Below are positions 51,716 to 62,600 of a stretch of 64,000 bases of DNA, piece after piece (position 1 is the stretch's first letter; the number at the start of each line of letters is the position of its first letter). Position numbers and translations under genes: made by a program. The notes under the pieces are model-generated. The model had not been told where the DNA came from. It saw only the letters and a list, made by a program, of their open reading frames with translations, and did not search any database. This DNA comes from Campylobacterota bacterium (GTDB lineage Bacteria; Campylobacterota; Campylobacteria; Campylobacterales; Sulfurimonadaceae). Location of the stretch: positions 186,001 to 250,000 of the forward strand of contig JBFMGG010000006.1 of assembly GCA_040752835.1 (NCBI GenBank), in the 5' to 3' direction.

Positions 51716-52378
51716 TTATGAGCGGGGAATGTCGATCATGTAACCCAAAGAGCGGATATTCTGGATGAAATCCTCTTTGAGAGATTTTTTGAGACGGCTT
51801 ACTTCCGCACGGATCGTAGCATTGTCGACGTACTCTTCATCCCATATATAGGCGCGAAACTGGTCGAAATCGACGATACGACCCCGATTTCTGGCCAAAA
51901 GATCGATAATCTGAAGCTGCCGTTTCGTCAACGGTTGTGTTACGTTTTCACACATTAAAGTTGACGTCGCGGCATCGTAACTGTAGCTTTTGGAGAGTTT
52001 GAGATGGCTTTGCGGAATGGCGCAGCTTTGCATCACCTTGTCGATTCGGAGCGAAAGCTCTTTGAGATGAAACGGTTTTTTCAGATAGTCGTAGCACCCC
52101 AGGTCGTAGGCGCGGCTGATCCCTTCGATATCCACCAGCGCGCTGATGTAGATCGCGGGTGTCCGTATTTTGAGGGCGTGAAGCTGTTCGAGCAGTTCCA
52201 GCCCGTTGATCCCCGGAACGTTGATGTCCAACACCAGAAGATCAAACGTTTCGCTTCTGAGCCTCTCCAGGGCATCGGTGCCGTCGTCAAACAGGCTGAC
52301 TCGATGTCCCAGAGAGGCCAAATACTCGTTGATCGCTTCGCTGAGCATCGCCTCGTCTTCAAGCAGAAGTATTTTCAA
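51716..52378 (-). CDS. OmpR-like response regulator
   Basis: 220 residues from a TTG at 52378 (SD AGAGG 6 bases away); the frame runs upstream to another TTG at 52408 without SD. Receiver domain: LLLEDEAML (acidic pair), LLVLDINVPGINGLELL (phospho-acceptor Asp), YISAL and YLKKPFHLKEL (Lys). The C-terminal winged helix (LTKRQLQIIDLLARNRGRIV, DNATIRAEVSRLKKSL, IRSLGYMIDI) is OmpR-type. It overlaps the histidine kinase gene by 20 bases. Proposed activator of the TGCTACG promoters at 51.6 and 8.8 kb, on position and promoter layout only. Confidence 0.9.
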   Translation of the reverse strand: MKILLLEDEAMLSEAINEYLASLGHRVSLFDDGTDALERLRSETFDLLVLDINVPGINGLELLEQLHALKIRTPAIYISALVDIEGISRAYDLGCYDYLKKPFHLKELSLRIDKVMQSCAIPQSHLKLSKSYSYDAATSTLMCENVTQPLTKRQLQIIDLLARNRGRIVDFDQFRAYIWDEEYVDNATIRAEVSRLKKSLKEDFIQNIRSLGYMIDIPRS

Positions 52379-53570
52379 TCGCAGCCTCTTTGTTAAAACG
52401 GTATTCAAAACGGGTCTTATCGTCTTCGAAACCGATCCGGATTTCGACCCCGTCCTCGTCGCAGATCGATTTGACCAGGCTCAGCCCCAGACCGAACCCG
52501 TCGCTTTTTTTTCGTTCGCGATAGTATGCCTCGAAAATCTTTTGGGCGTCATGAATTTTTTGCGAACGGCTCTGTACCCAAAAACGGCACGACAAACCGT
52601 CGCACGCGATGCCCACTTCGATCGGTTCGCCGCTTTTGCTGTAGCGGATCGCGTTGGTGATGTTGTTGTCGATCACCCGCTGGAGTTTCGTCTCGTTAAA
52701 ATGGATCCATGACTCGGGTTCGGGACGTCTGTAGCTAAAAGAATGATTTGAAAACTGGGCCACCTCATCGAAAAACTCAAGCCGTTTTTCGACGTATTCG
52801 CCTAACTCGATGGGTTTTTTGGGATAGTCGATCTGATCTTTTTTCACCAGGTAGCTCAGGTCGTCGTAAATGCTGAAGATGTTTTTGACCGCCGCTTCGA
52901 TCTTCGCCAGGTAACGGTTCCGCCCTTCGTTCATCGAGAAGAGTTCAATGTTGGCCATGATGACCGAAAGGGGAGTATGCGTTTCGTGAACGGCGTAGCG
53001 GATAAACTGCTTGTGCGATTCGAGCAGCTCCTGCGAAAACTTCTGCTCGGCTTCGAGCGCCTCGTTTTTGAGCTGCAGCGCGGCCGTTTTCCGTTTGACC
53101 CGCTCTTCGAGATCGGCGTTGAGAGTCCGGAGCGTCTCTTTTTGTTCCTGGATGGTCGACGCCATCTCGTTGGCGTACCCCGACATCCGCTTGAATTCGC
53201 TGAAATACAGTTCATCCCCGGAAATCGGCTTTGCACCGGTATGAACCGCTTCGAAAAACTTCATAAAGCGCTCCATGTCGCGTGCGATCATCGTATTGAC
53301 GATTTTGGAAATCCCGAAGATGAAACTGAACAGGATCAGCGCCAGTGTCGAGATCTCGACGATGATTTTGATCAGCCGCCCCTTGAGCGCATGGGAATCG
53401 CCCCGGATACCGAACAGCGTCGTGTCGGAAGCCAAAGCAAACTGGCGATACTCGTCATAGATGAGCAACGAAGCGAAAATAACGGTAAAAAGGAGAATGA
53501 AGACAATGGTATAGAAGTGGAGTTCACGCAGTGACAAACGGGCCAAACGACGCTGCAGCCAGGATTCCAA
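52359..53570 (-). CDS. Membrane sensor histidine kinase
   Basis: 403 residues from a TTG at 53570 (SD GGAG, 9 bases). Two membrane helices (about 18-38 and 67-90) enclose a very short periplasmic loop of about 28 residues, so it may sense a membrane or small-molecule signal. A coiled coil (about 130-185) leads to the dimerisation His in RYAVHETHTPLSVIMANIEL and a GHKL domain with the N box VIDNNITNAIRYS and GFGLGLSLVKSI. Partner of the response regulator, with which it overlaps. TATAAT on the minus strand at 53604-53599. Confidence 0.9.
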   Translation of the reverse strand: MESWLQRRLARLSLRELHFYTIVFILLFTVIFASLLIYDEYRQFALASDTTLFGIRGDSHALKGRLIKIIVEISTLALILFSFIFGISKIVNTMIARDMERFMKFFEAVHTGAKPISGDELYFSEFKRMSGYANEMASTIQEQKETLRTLNADLEERVKRKTAALQLKNEALEAEQKFSQELLESHKQFIRYAVHETHTPLSVIMANIELFSMNEGRNRYLAKIEAAVKNIFSIYDDLSYLVKKDQIDYPKKPIELGEYVEKRLEFFDEVAQFSNHSFSYRRPEPESWIHFNETKLQRVIDNNITNAIRYSKSGEPIEVGIACDGLSCRFWVQSRSQKIHDAQKIFEAYYRERKKSDGFGLGLSLVKSICDEDGVEIRIGFEDDKTRFEYRFNKEAAIENTSA

Positions 53571-53598
53571 TTATTCGTTCTCCAAATAAATTTAGGGC

Positions 53599-53604
53599 AT
53601 TATA
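53599..53604 (-). promoter_or_regulatory. -10 element of the two-component system
   Basis: ATTATA on plus (TATAAT on minus), 28 bases before the kinase start. No TGCTACG site is seen here, so the system does not appear to regulate itself by that motif. Confidence 0.45.
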
Positions 53605-53639
53605 ACCGATTCCGCTTTATTAGGTTAAGATTCTTCGAC

Positions 53640-53645
53640 TATAAT
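53640..53645 (+). promoter_or_regulatory. -10 element of the cyclophilin gene
   Basis: TATAAT in CGACTATAATTCC, 31 bases before the ATG at 53677, with SD GAAGGA. Confidence 0.55.
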
Positions 53646-53676
53646 TCCAAAAAATTCTCTGAAGGATTCGGAAACA

Positions 53677-54183
53677 ATGTTCGGACGCAAAGAACTCAAA
53701 AACTACAACGCTACTCCCGAAGAGCTCGCAAGCTACGCATGGGCCAAAATGACAACCAACAAAGGGGTTATGTGGCTCAAACTCTACAATGACGAAACCC
53801 CCAATACCGTCGCCAACTTCGCCGCACTCGTAAATGACGGGTTTTACAACGGTCTCAACTTCCACCGCGTCATCCCCGGTTTCATGGCTCAGGGCGGATG
53901 CCCCCACGGTACGGGAACGGGCGGCCCGGGATGGGCCATTCCGTGCGAAACGGCCCTTAACAAACACCGCCACGTCAAAGGTGCCCTCTCCATGGCGCAC
54001 GCCGGTCCAAACACCGGCGGAAGCCAGTTTTTCATCTGCTTCGTCAACTGCCCGCATCTGGACGGCGTACACACCGTTTTCGGCGGAATCGAAGCCGACG
54101 ACGCCGAATCGATGGCGGTACTGGACAGTATCCAGATGCGCGACACCATCGAATCGGTTGAAATTCTCGCCGCACGCGGCTAA
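53677..54183 (+). CDS. Peptidyl-prolyl cis-trans isomerase (cyclophilin)
   Basis: 168 residues, single cyclophilin domain, no signal peptide, so cytoplasmic. Active-site text: FHRVIPGFMAQGGCPHGTGT (with the catalytic Arg), SMAHAGPNTGGSQFFICFVN and LDGVHTVFGGI. It speeds proline isomerisation in folding. Start with good SD. The queH gene follows after 3 bases. Confidence 0.95.
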   Translation: MFGRKELKNYNATPEELASYAWAKMTTNKGVMWLKLYNDETPNTVANFAALVNDGFYNGLNFHRVIPGFMAQGGCPHGTGTGGPGWAIPCETALNKHRHVKGALSMAHAGPNTGGSQFFICFVNCPHLDGVHTVFGGIEADDAESMAVLDSIQMRDTIESVEILAARG

Positions 54184-54186
54184 CCG

Positions 54187-55269
54187 ATGCTCGTCCATAT
54201 CTGCTGCAGCGTCGATTCCCACTTCTTTATCGAGAAACTGCAGCAGGAATTCCCCGACGAAAAACTCGTCGGGTTCTTCTATGACCCCAATATCCATCCC
54301 TACAGTGAATACCGCCTCCGTCTCCTCGATGTCGAGCGCAGCTGTAAAAAACTGGGCATTGAGCTGATCGAAGGACCCTACGATTTCGAGAACTGGATGG
54401 ACGCCGTACGCGGCCTGGAAAACGAACCCGAGAAAGGGGCGCGATGCGAGGTATGCTTTGATAAACGGTTCGAAGTGAGCGCGCACAAAGCGCTCGAATT
54501 GGGAGAAAAGACGATGACGACCACTCTCCTCGTCAGCCCCAAAAAATCCCAGGAGCAGCTCATCCGAAGCGGTGCAGCCTTCGAAGCGTCCCACGGCGTC
54601 CGCTTCGTCGCGTTCGATTACCGCAAAAACAACGGCACCGCCGACCAGGGACGGGTCAGCCGCGAACAGCAGCTCTATCGCCAGGATTACTGCGGCTGCC
54701 TTTTCGGACTCTCCATGCAACGGGATCAGCAGCAGCGGCTCATGGACGAGATGTTCTCTCCCCTCACCCGCCAGGTTCTCCCCGCATCGATCGAAGAACG
54801 CCTTGCAATGTACGCCCGCCGGATGGAACTCGAAGCTTCCGGCATCCCCTACCGGATCGTCAAAGAGCGGTTTCTCAACTACCGTCTCCTTCGTGCATCG
54901 CTGCGGATCGGGGGAGAGGTCGTCCCCTCCCATCCCCTGTTTTATTCGACCATCAGCCGCACGACGACCGAGGGTAAAATCGACTTCGAAATGAACGGGC
55001 AGTATTTCCTCAACCGCGAAGAGGTACGCTTTATCACCCTCGACACCTTCAATGCTCTTACGTCATCCGGCTACGCAAACACGCAACGGCTTATGTTCGA
55101 CGCACCGCCGGTCGAAACCGAAATTTCGCTGCGCACGCTCCTGCTCGGAAGTCCTTACGATACGTCCGCCCTGATCGTCGTCGATTCGATCCCGACCGCC
55201 AAAGTCTCCCTTTGGCTCGAAACAAAGACATATACGGACACGCGGGAAAAACTCATAATCAATAATTAA
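54187..55269 (+). CDS. queH: Epoxyqueuosine reductase QueH
   Basis: 360 residues, longer than many QueH proteins. The N-terminal MLVHICCSVDSHFFIEKLQQ has the vicinal CC, then GARCEVCFDKRFEVSAHKAL (C-x2-C), TTLLVSPKKSQEQL and YRQDYCGCLFGLS (CxC) complete the cysteine set that holds the 4Fe-4S cluster and second metal. QueH makes queuosine in tRNA from epoxyqueuosine. The C-terminal 140 residues are an extension of unknown role. Follows the cyclophilin gene by 3 bases. Confidence 0.92.
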   Translation: MLVHICCSVDSHFFIEKLQQEFPDEKLVGFFYDPNIHPYSEYRLRLLDVERSCKKLGIELIEGPYDFENWMDAVRGLENEPEKGARCEVCFDKRFEVSAHKALELGEKTMTTTLLVSPKKSQEQLIRSGAAFEASHGVRFVAFDYRKNNGTADQGRVSREQQLYRQDYCGCLFGLSMQRDQQQRLMDEMFSPLTRQVLPASIEERLAMYARRMELEASGIPYRIVKERFLNYRLLRASLRIGGEVVPSHPLFYSTISRTTTEGKIDFEMNGQYFLNREEVRFITLDTFNALTSSGYANTQRLMFDAPPVETEISLRTLLLGSPYDTSALIVVDSIPTAKVSLWLETKTYTDTREKLIINN

Positions 55270-55320
55270 CCATTTTTGCGATAAACTAGGACGATTTTTT
55301 TACCCGAGGTATTTAACAGT

Positions 55321-55764
55321 ATGATAGATGTCGTCCAGATTCAAAAAATTTTGCCCCACCGGTTCCCCTTCCTCCTCGTCGACCGCGTCACCGACCTGAC
55401 CCCCAACGAAACTCTCGTCGGCTACAAAAACGTCACCATCGGCGAACAGATTTTCGAAGGACACTTTCCGGGCCACCCGATCTATCCGGGCGTCATGATT
55501 CTCGAAGGCATGGCTCAGGCCGGCGGTATCCTCGCATTCCAGAGCATGGACATGACCGAAGAGGAAGCGGCACAGAAAGTCGTCTACTTCATGAGTATCG
55601 ACGGAGCCAAATTCCGTTCCCCCGTCCGCCCGGGTGACCGTCTCGAATACCGCATGAGCGTTGTCAAGCACAAAGGTTCGATCTGGGTTCTCAAAGGAGA
55701 AGCCTACGTTGACGACACTCTCGTCTCCGAAGCCGAACTCAAAGCCATGATCGTAGACAAGTAG
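55321..55764 (+). CDS. fabZ: 3-hydroxyacyl-ACP dehydratase FabZ
   Basis: 147 residues. [14 protein letters not shown] and the catalytic [20 protein letters not shown] (His and Glu of the hotdog fold) identify FabZ. It dehydrates beta-hydroxyacyl-ACP in fatty acid elongation. It starts fabZ - lpxA - clpX - mreB - mreC, with lpxA 5 bases after it. Confidence 0.97.
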   Translation: MIDVVQIQKILPHRFPFLLVDRVTDLTPNETLVGYKNVTIGEQIFEGHFPGHPIYPGVMILEGMAQAGGILAFQSMDMTEEEAAQKVVYFMSIDGAKFRSPVRPGDRLEYRMSVVKHKGSIWVLKGEAYVDDTLVSEAELKAMIVDK

Positions 55765-55769
55765 GCCTT

Positions 55770-56555
55770 ATGAGTCTGATTTCTCCACACGCCATCATCG
55801 AAGAGGGAGCCCAGATCGGTCCTGACGTCGAAATCGGCGCTTTTTGCTTCATCTCGGGCAAAGCCAAAATCGGCAGAGGGACCCGCATTGCGCAGGGTGC
55901 GTGCATCTACGGCAACACCACGATCGGTGAATACAACGAAATTTTCTCCCACGCGGTTCTGGGGTCCATTCCACAGGATCTCAAATACGCGGGCGAAGAG
56001 GTCGAACTCATCATCGGCGACCGCAACAAAATCCGGGAGTTCACCCTTTTTAACCCCGGCACCGCCGGAGGGGGCGGGAAAACCGTCGTCGGGAACGACA
56101 ACCTTTTCATGGGATACGTCCACTTGGGGCACGACGTCATCATCGGCAATCACTGCATCCTCGCCAACGCCGCGACGCTCGCCGGACACGTCGAAATGGG
56201 GAATTACGCCGTCATCGGTGGAATGACCCCCGTCCACCAGTTCGTCAAAATCGGCGATTATGCCATGATCGCGGGAGCCTCGGCCCTCTCGCAGGATGTC
56301 CCTCCCTATTGTCTGGCGGAAGGGAACCGCGCCGTTTTGCGCGGGTTGAATCTCAACGGCCTTCGCCGGCACATCGAGCGCGAGCACATCGACGCGCTGC
56401 GTGCGGCCTACCGCGAGCTGTTCGAATCGGGCAAACCGCTCCAGGAAGTCGCCGCGGCACTCGCCGAAAGCACCTCCAGCGAGTACGTCAAAAACATGTG
56501 CGCGTTTATCATCAACACCAAACGGGGTATCCCGTTTGAAAGGAAAGAGTCATGA
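55770..56555 (+). CDS. lpxA: UDP-N-acetylglucosamine acyltransferase
   Basis: 261 residues of left-handed beta-helix hexapeptide repeats ([20 protein letters not shown] and on), with [20 protein letters not shown] carrying the catalytic His and [20 protein letters not shown]. The C-terminal helical part ([20 protein letters not shown]) is LpxA-type. First step of lipid A synthesis. Overlaps clpX by 4 bases. Confidence 0.97.
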   Translation: MSLISPHAIIEEGAQIGPDVEIGAFCFISGKAKIGRGTRIAQGACIYGNTTIGEYNEIFSHAVLGSIPQDLKYAGEEVELIIGDRNKIREFTLFNPGTAGGGGKTVVGNDNLFMGYVHLGHDVIIGNHCILANAATLAGHVEMGNYAVIGGMTPVHQFVKIGDYAMIAGASALSQDVPPYCLAEGNRAVLRGLNLNGLRRHIEREHIDALRAAYRELFESGKPLQEVAAALAESTSSEYVKNMCAFIINTKRGIPFERKES

Positions 56556-57784
56556 TCCATCGCCACTGCAGCTTCTGCGAAGCGCAAGAGAGCGACCACA
56601 ACCCGCTGATCGCCGGCAACAACGTTTACATCTGCAAAAACTGCGTTTTCTCGGCTTATAAAATCATGTTCGGCGACCATGACGAGCAAAGTAGCGAAAA
56701 AGTCGAACACATCCCGACCGAACTGCTGACTCCCAAAGAGCTCAACGCTTTCCTGGGACAGTACATCATCGGCCAGGAACGGGCGCGCAAGCTCCTCTCC
56801 GTCGCCGTTTACAACCATTACAAGCGGATTTTCAAGCACTCGGCAATCGAAGACGAAACCGAAATCGCCAAATCCAACGTCCTTTTGATCGGACCGACCG
56901 GAAGCGGCAAAACGCTGATGGCCCAGACGATCGCACGGGTGCTCAACGTCCCGATCGCGATTGCCGACGCCACGAGCCTGACCGAAGCGGGATACGTCGG
57001 CGAGGACGTCGAGAACATCCTCACCAAGCTGCTGCAGGCGGCGGAGGGCGACGTCGAGCGCGCCCAGCAGGGGATCGTTTTTATCGATGAAATCGACAAG
57101 ATTTCACGCATGAGCGAAAACCGATCGATCACCCGTGACGTATCGGGCGAAGGGGTCCAGCAGGCGCTGCTCAAAATCATCGAAGGTGCCGTCGTCAATA
57201 TCCCTCCCAAAGGGGGACGCAAACATCCCAACCAGGATTTCATCCAGATCGATACGTCGGGGATCCTTTTCATCTGCGGCGGGGCGTTTGACGGCCTGGG
57301 GCAGATCCTGGAACGCAAACAGGGGAAAAACGTCATGGGATTCGGTCAGGAAAAACGCTCCTCGGCCGATATGGACGACAGTTTCGAAAACGTCGAACCC
57401 GACGATCTGGTCAGCTACGGCCTCATCCCCGAGCTGATCGGACGTCTGCCGATCATCGCGTCGCTGAATAAAATCACCGAAGACGAGATGGTCCGCATCC
57501 TCACGGAACCCAAAAACTCGCTGGTCAAGCAGTACACCAAGCTCTTCGCCATCGACAACGTCGAGCTTTCGTTCGAACCCGACGCCCTCAAAGCGATCGC
57601 CGCAAAAGCGCTCGCACGCAAAACCGGGGCCCGGGGACTTCGCGCCATCATGGAAGAGATTATGGGCGACACCATGTACGAGCTCCCCGAATACAGCGGA
57701 TACGAGGTGCTCATTACCAAAGAGGTGGTCGAATCACAGACCCAGCCGGTTTACATCAAAAAATCGAATCAAAAAAGCGCATAG
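56552..57784 (+). CDS. clpX: ATP-dependent Clp protease ATP-binding subunit ClpX
   Basis: 410 residues. N-terminal zinc-binding domain with C-x2-C pairs in [10 protein letters not shown] and [12 protein letters not shown], then AAA+ core with Walker [50 protein letters not shown] and [17 protein letters not shown]. It unfolds substrates for ClpP. Start overlaps lpxA by 4 bases; mreB follows 8 bases later. Confidence 0.97.
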   Translation: MIHRHCSFCEAQESDHNPLIAGNNVYICKNCVFSAYKIMFGDHDEQSSEKVEHIPTELLTPKELNAFLGQYIIGQERARKLLSVAVYNHYKRIFKHSAIEDETEIAKSNVLLIGPTGSGKTLMAQTIARVLNVPIAIADATSLTEAGYVGEDVENILTKLLQAAEGDVERAQQGIVFIDEIDKISRMSENRSITRDVSGEGVQQALLKIIEGAVVNIPPKGGRKHPNQDFIQIDTSGILFICGGAFDGLGQILERKQGKNVMGFGQEKRSSADMDDSFENVEPDDLVSYGLIPELIGRLPIIASLNKITEDEMVRILTEPKNSLVKQYTKLFAIDNVELSFEPDALKAIAAKALARKTGARGLRAIMEEIMGDTMYELPEYSGYEVLITKEVVESQTQPVYIKKSNQKSA

Positions 57785-57792
57785 GACAGAGA

Positions 57793-58830
57793 ATGCTATT
57801 CAACAAACTTATCGGAATGTTTTCAAATGACCTCTCCATCGACTTGGGGACTGCTAATACGCTCGTCATTTCCAAAGGACGCGGAATCATCATCAACGAA
57901 CCCTCCGTCGTTGCGGTAAAAACCGAAAAATACGGTCAGCAAAAAGTTCTCGCCGTCGGGCGCGAAGCCAAAGAGATGGTCGGGAAAACTCCCGGGAATA
58001 TCAAAGCGATCCGTCCGATGAAAGACGGGGTCATCGCCGACTTCGACATGACCGAAAAAATGATCCGTAAATTCATCGAAAAAGCGCACGGCCGCAGCAG
58101 CCTCATCAGTCCGCGCATCATCATCTGCGTCCCTTACGGTCTGACGCAGGTCGAGCGTAAAGCGGTCCGCGAATCGGCCATGAGCGCCGGTGCACGCGAA
58201 GTGTATCTGATCGACGAACCGATGGCCGCCGCGATCGGAGCGGGGATCGACATCCGCGAACCCAAAGGGAACATCGTCGTCGACATCGGCGGAGGGACGA
58301 CCGAAATCGGCGTTATCTCGCTGGGCGGCCTCGTCCTGTGCCGCTCGATCCGTATCGCGGGAGACAAAATCGACCGCGCCATCATGGATTACGTCAAACG
58401 CAAATACAACCTCCTCATCGGTGAGCGTATTGCCGAAGACATCAAGATCAATATCGGTACGGCAATGCCGCTGCATCAGGAACTCAAAATGATCATCAAC
58501 GGCCGCGACCAGGTCGAAGGGCTTCTGACGTCGATCGAACTGACCAGCGAAGATGCCCGCGAAGCGATGCGCGAGCCGCTCAAAGAGATCCTTGAAGCGG
58601 TACGTGACGTGTTGGAGAACATGCCGCCCGATCTTGCCGGGGACATCGTCAACAACGGGGTCATCCTCACCGGCGGCGGCGCATTGATCCGCCAGCTTGA
58701 CAAATACATTTCCGAAATCATCAAAATCCCGGTATACGTCGCCGACGAGCCTCTGCTGTGCGTCGCCCGCGGTACCGGACGCGCACTCGAGGAGATCGAC
58801 CAACTCCACGAACTGTTCGATAATGAATAA
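57793..58830 (+). CDS. mreB: Rod shape-determining protein MreB
   Basis: 345 residues, actin fold: SIDLGTANTLVISKGRGIII, then ATP-binding VVDIGGGTTEIGVISLGGLV and ILTGGGALIRQLDKYISEI. MreB forms filaments that guide elongation of the rod. Followed by mreC with an 8-base overlap. Confidence 0.98.
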   Translation: MLFNKLIGMFSNDLSIDLGTANTLVISKGRGIIINEPSVVAVKTEKYGQQKVLAVGREAKEMVGKTPGNIKAIRPMKDGVIADFDMTEKMIRKFIEKAHGRSSLISPRIIICVPYGLTQVERKAVRESAMSAGAREVYLIDEPMAAAIGAGIDIREPKGNIVVDIGGGTTEIGVISLGGLVLCRSIRIAGDKIDRAIMDYVKRKYNLLIGERIAEDIKINIGTAMPLHQELKMIINGRDQVEGLLTSIELTSEDAREAMREPLKEILEAVRDVLENMPPDLAGDIVNNGVILTGGGALIRQLDKYISEIIKIPVYVADEPLLCVARGTGRALEEIDQLHELFDNE

Positions 58831-59584
58831 ACAAAAGCTGAGTCTCATTCTCCTGCTGGCCCTCGCGGTCGGCGGAGCCCTGTACTTTACCGGACTGCTC
58901 CAATCCCCGATTCTCCGCCTGACATCCGCTCTCAAACTTTCCTATCATCAAGGAACCGAAAACGTCGCGCACGCGATCGAGGAACATTTCGACCAGCAAC
59001 GCACGATTATGGACCTGCGGGAGAAAAACCGCTTTTACGAGACGGAACTCCTTTCGCTGCACCAGGTGGCGGACGAATACCAAAAACTCCTCATTGAGCA
59101 CAACAGTACGATGCAAACCGACGCAAACGTATCCCTCGTCCGCGCCCTTTCGTACGTCCGCTTCGGCGATCCGCATAAACTCTGGATCGAAATGAGCGGG
59201 TTCAATCCCCGCTCGGTCTACGGGCTTTTGTACCGGGGTTACGCGGCGGGGATCGTCGTCTCGAACAACGGACGGGCGATGGCTTTGCTCAACGGCGACG
59301 CGAAAAGCTCCTATGCCGTAAACGTCGGTGCCAACATGGCCCCCGGCATCGTCCGGGGGAACAACAGCAAGCGGCTGATCGTCGAATTCATCCCGACATG
59401 GATCCCCATCGCGGTAGGCGACGAAGTGTTGACGTCGGGTCTTGACAAAATTTTCCTTGCGGGGCTCAAAGTCGGGAAAGTCGTCTCGATTTCCAAAGCG
59501 CAAGGGTACCAGAGCGCCGTCGTCGAACCCTACTTTTACGGCAAGAATCCCGCCTATTTTCACGTCATCACGAAGGTCAGATAA
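58823..59584 (+). CDS. mreC: Rod shape-determining protein MreC
   Basis: 253 residues from ATG 58823, inside the last codons of mreB. An N-terminal membrane anchor (LSLILLLALAVGGALYFTGL) is followed by a coiled coil (about 45-90) and the beta-rich MreC core (RSVYGLLYRGYAAGIVVSNN, VGDEVLTSGLDKIFLAGLKV). Links MreB to the cell-wall enzymes. mreD is not adjacent. Confidence 0.94.
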   Translation: MNKQKLSLILLLALAVGGALYFTGLLQSPILRLTSALKLSYHQGTENVAHAIEEHFDQQRTIMDLREKNRFYETELLSLHQVADEYQKLLIEHNSTMQTDANVSLVRALSYVRFGDPHKLWIEMSGFNPRSVYGLLYRGYAAGIVVSNNGRAMALLNGDAKSSYAVNVGANMAPGIVRGNNSKRLIVEFIPTWIPIAVGDEVLTSGLDKIFLAGLKVGKVVSISKAQGYQSAVVEPYFYGKNPAYFHVITKVR

Positions 59585-59607
59585 TCCGATTTTAAGTGCC
59601 TTTGCCC

Positions 59608-59630
59608 TATAATATACAAATTTTTTGTAT
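59608..59630 (+). promoter_or_regulatory. carB promoter with an inverted repeat at the transcript start
   Basis: TATAAT (59608-59613) is followed at once by ATACAAA-TTT-TTTGTAT (59614-59630), a perfect 7-bp inverted repeat that begins one base after the -10 and so spans the likely start of transcription. It could be an operator or a 5' RNA hairpin. The SD is GAGGGG, close to the ATG at 59642. Confidence 0.55.
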
Positions 59631-59641
59631 GAGGGGTCTCA

Positions 59642-62600
59642 ATGCCAAAACGCGACGACATCAAAACGATATTACTCATCGGATCAGGCCCGATCGTCAT
59701 CGGTCAAGCCTGCGAATTCGACTATTCCGGAACACAGGCGGTTAAAACGCTCAAAGAGCTCGGATACCGCGTCGTTTTGATCAACTCCAATCCGGCAACC
59801 ATTATGACCGACCCCGAATTTGCCGACCGTACCTACATCGAACCGATCAAACCCGAAATCATCGCCGAAATCATCAAAAAAGAGAACGTCGACGCGATCC
59901 TGCCGACGATGGGAGGACAAACCGCCCTCAACGCAGCGATGCAGATGTATGAGAAAGGGATGCTCGAGGGGATCGAATTCCTCGGTGCGAACCCCGCGGC
60001 GATCAAAAAAGGAGAAGACCGCCAGGCATTCAAAGAGGCGATGATCAAAATCGGAATGGACCTCCCGATCTCCCGTTACGCCTACAACATGGATGAAGCG
60101 CTCGCGGCGGCCGAAGCGATCGGGTTCCCGATCATCATCCGCGCTTCCTACACCCTTGCGGGGGGCGGAAGCGGCGTCGCCTACAACATTGACGAATTCA
60201 AGATCCTCGCACAGCGCGGTCTGGACGAATCGCCCATCACCGAAATCCTGATCGAGGAATCGCTTCTGGGGTGGAAAGAGTACGAGATGGAGGTTATCCG
60301 CGACCGTAACGACAACTGCATCATCGTCTGTTCGATCGAAAACCTCGATCCCATGGGCGTCCACACGGGGGACTCGATCACGATCGCCCCGGCACTCACC
60401 CTCACCGACAAAGAATATCAGCGGATGCGCGACGCGAGCTTCGCGATCCTGCGTGAAATCGGCGTCGATACGGGCGGATCAAACGTCCAGTTCTCCGTCA
60501 ACCCCAAAACGGGGCGCATGATCGTCATCGAAATGAACCCCCGCGTATCGCGCTCCTCGGCGCTCGCTTCCAAAGCGACGGGCTACCCGATCGCGAAAGT
60601 CGCGACGCTGCTGGCCGTCGGGTTCACCCTTGATGAGATTACCAACGATATTACCGGCACCCCCGCGGCGTTCGAACCGGTCATCGACTACATCGTCACC
60701 AAACTTCCCCGTTTCACTTTCGAAAAATTCCCCGAAGCCGAGTCGACGCTGACGACGAGCATGAAATCGGTCGGAGAAGCAATGGCCATCGGGCGCACCT
60801 TCAAAGAGTCGGTCCAAAAAGCTCTCTGTTCTCTTGAGACCGGGCTGTGCGGCTTTGATCCGATCAGTGCCGATCCCGAATTCATCAAACACGAAATCCG
60901 CCGCCCCAACGCCGAGCGGATCCTCTACGTCGCGCAGGGCTTCCGTATGGGACTCAGCGTCGAAGAGATCTTCGAACTTTCCAAAATCGATCCATGGTTC
61001 CTGAACCAGATCGAAGAGATCGTCGCTCAGGAGGCGAACGTAACGGTTGCCACCCTCTCTGATGAAGCACAGCTTCGCCGGTTGAAAACCGAAGGTTTTT
61101 CGGACAAGATGATTGCGAAACTGATTGCCCAAAACGGCGGAAGCGCGACGGAACTCGACGTCTACAACGCCCGAAAAGCGCTTGGAATCGCTTTTGAGTA
61201 CAACGAAGTCGATACGTGTGCGGCCGAATTCGGTTCGCTGACGCCGTATCTGTATTCGACCACCAACATCACCCGCCTGGGCCTCCAGGCTCCCCGGGCA
61301 AGCGACAAGAAAAAAGTGATGATCCTCGGAGGCGGACCGAACCGCATCGGGCAGGGAATCGAATTCGACTATTGCTGCGTCCACGCCTCGTTCGCTCTCA
61401 AAGAGATGGGGATCGAGACGATCATGGTCAACTGTAATCCCGAAACCGTCTCAACCGATTACGATACCTCCGACGTCCTCTACTTCGAACCGATCGATTT
61501 TGAGCACGTCCGCTCCATCGTCGAGGCGGAACAGCCCGATGGGATCATCGTCCATTTCGGCGGTCAGACGCCGCTCAAACTCGCCAACTCTCTCCACGCC
61601 ATCGGCGCCAAAATCGCCGGAACCTCCGCTGAAGTGATCGACCTGGCGGAAAACCGCGAGAAATTCTCGGCTTTCGTCGTCGAAAAAGGGCTCAAACAGC
61701 CCGAAAACGGCCTTTCAATGACGAAAGAAGGGGCGTTTGAAATCGCCCAGCGGCTGGGCTATCCCGTCCTCGTCCGCCCTTCTTACGTTCTGGGAGGACG
61801 CGCGATGCGGATCGTCTACAACGAAGACGAGCTGCGCACCTACATGGACGTCGCCGTATCGGTCAGTAACGACTCTCCCGTTCTCGTCGACAAATTCCTC
61901 GATCAGGCGGTCGAACTCGACGTCGATGCGATCAGCGACGGTACCGAGGTCTACATCGGTTCGGTCATGCAACACATCGAAGAAGCCGGTATCCATTCGG
62001 GCGACAGCGCGTGTTCGCTTCCCCCGGTAGGACTCACCCCCGAGCTCAAAGCGCAGGTTGAAGCGCAGACCAAAACGATCGCCCTCGGACTCGGCGTCAT
62101 CGGTCTTCTCAATATCCAGTACGCGATCTATCAAAACGAAATCTACCTGATCGAAGTCAACCCGCGTGCTTCACGTACGGTTCCTTTCGTCTCCAAAGCG
62201 ACGGGAATGCCGCTGGCGAAAGTCGCGACGCGGGTCATGATGGGTGAAAAACTCCGCGACGCCCTCAAATACTACGACCATTACAACATCGTCATGGAAG
62301 AGAACGGATTGCTCAAACCGCGCCTCAAAGGGCACGTTGCGATCAAAGAGGCGGTTTTCCCGTTCAACAAACTCTACGGTGCCGACCTCGTCCTCTCTCC
62401 GGAGATGAAATCAACCGGGGAAGTCATGGGGATCAGCGCCAACTTCGGTGTCAGTTTTGCCAAAAGCCAGCTCGCGGCGGGCAATAAAATCCCGACGTCG
62501 GGCACCTGCTTTTTATCGTTCATCGACAGTGACAAGAAACACGCGCCCGAAATCGCCCGCGGCCTTCACCGGCAGGGGTTCCGACTGATCGCGACGCGTG

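Noticed and set aside
53620-54933. A 437-codon minus-strand frame over the cyclophilin and queH genes
   Set aside because: Crosses two well-identified genes on the other strand and has no recognisable domain.
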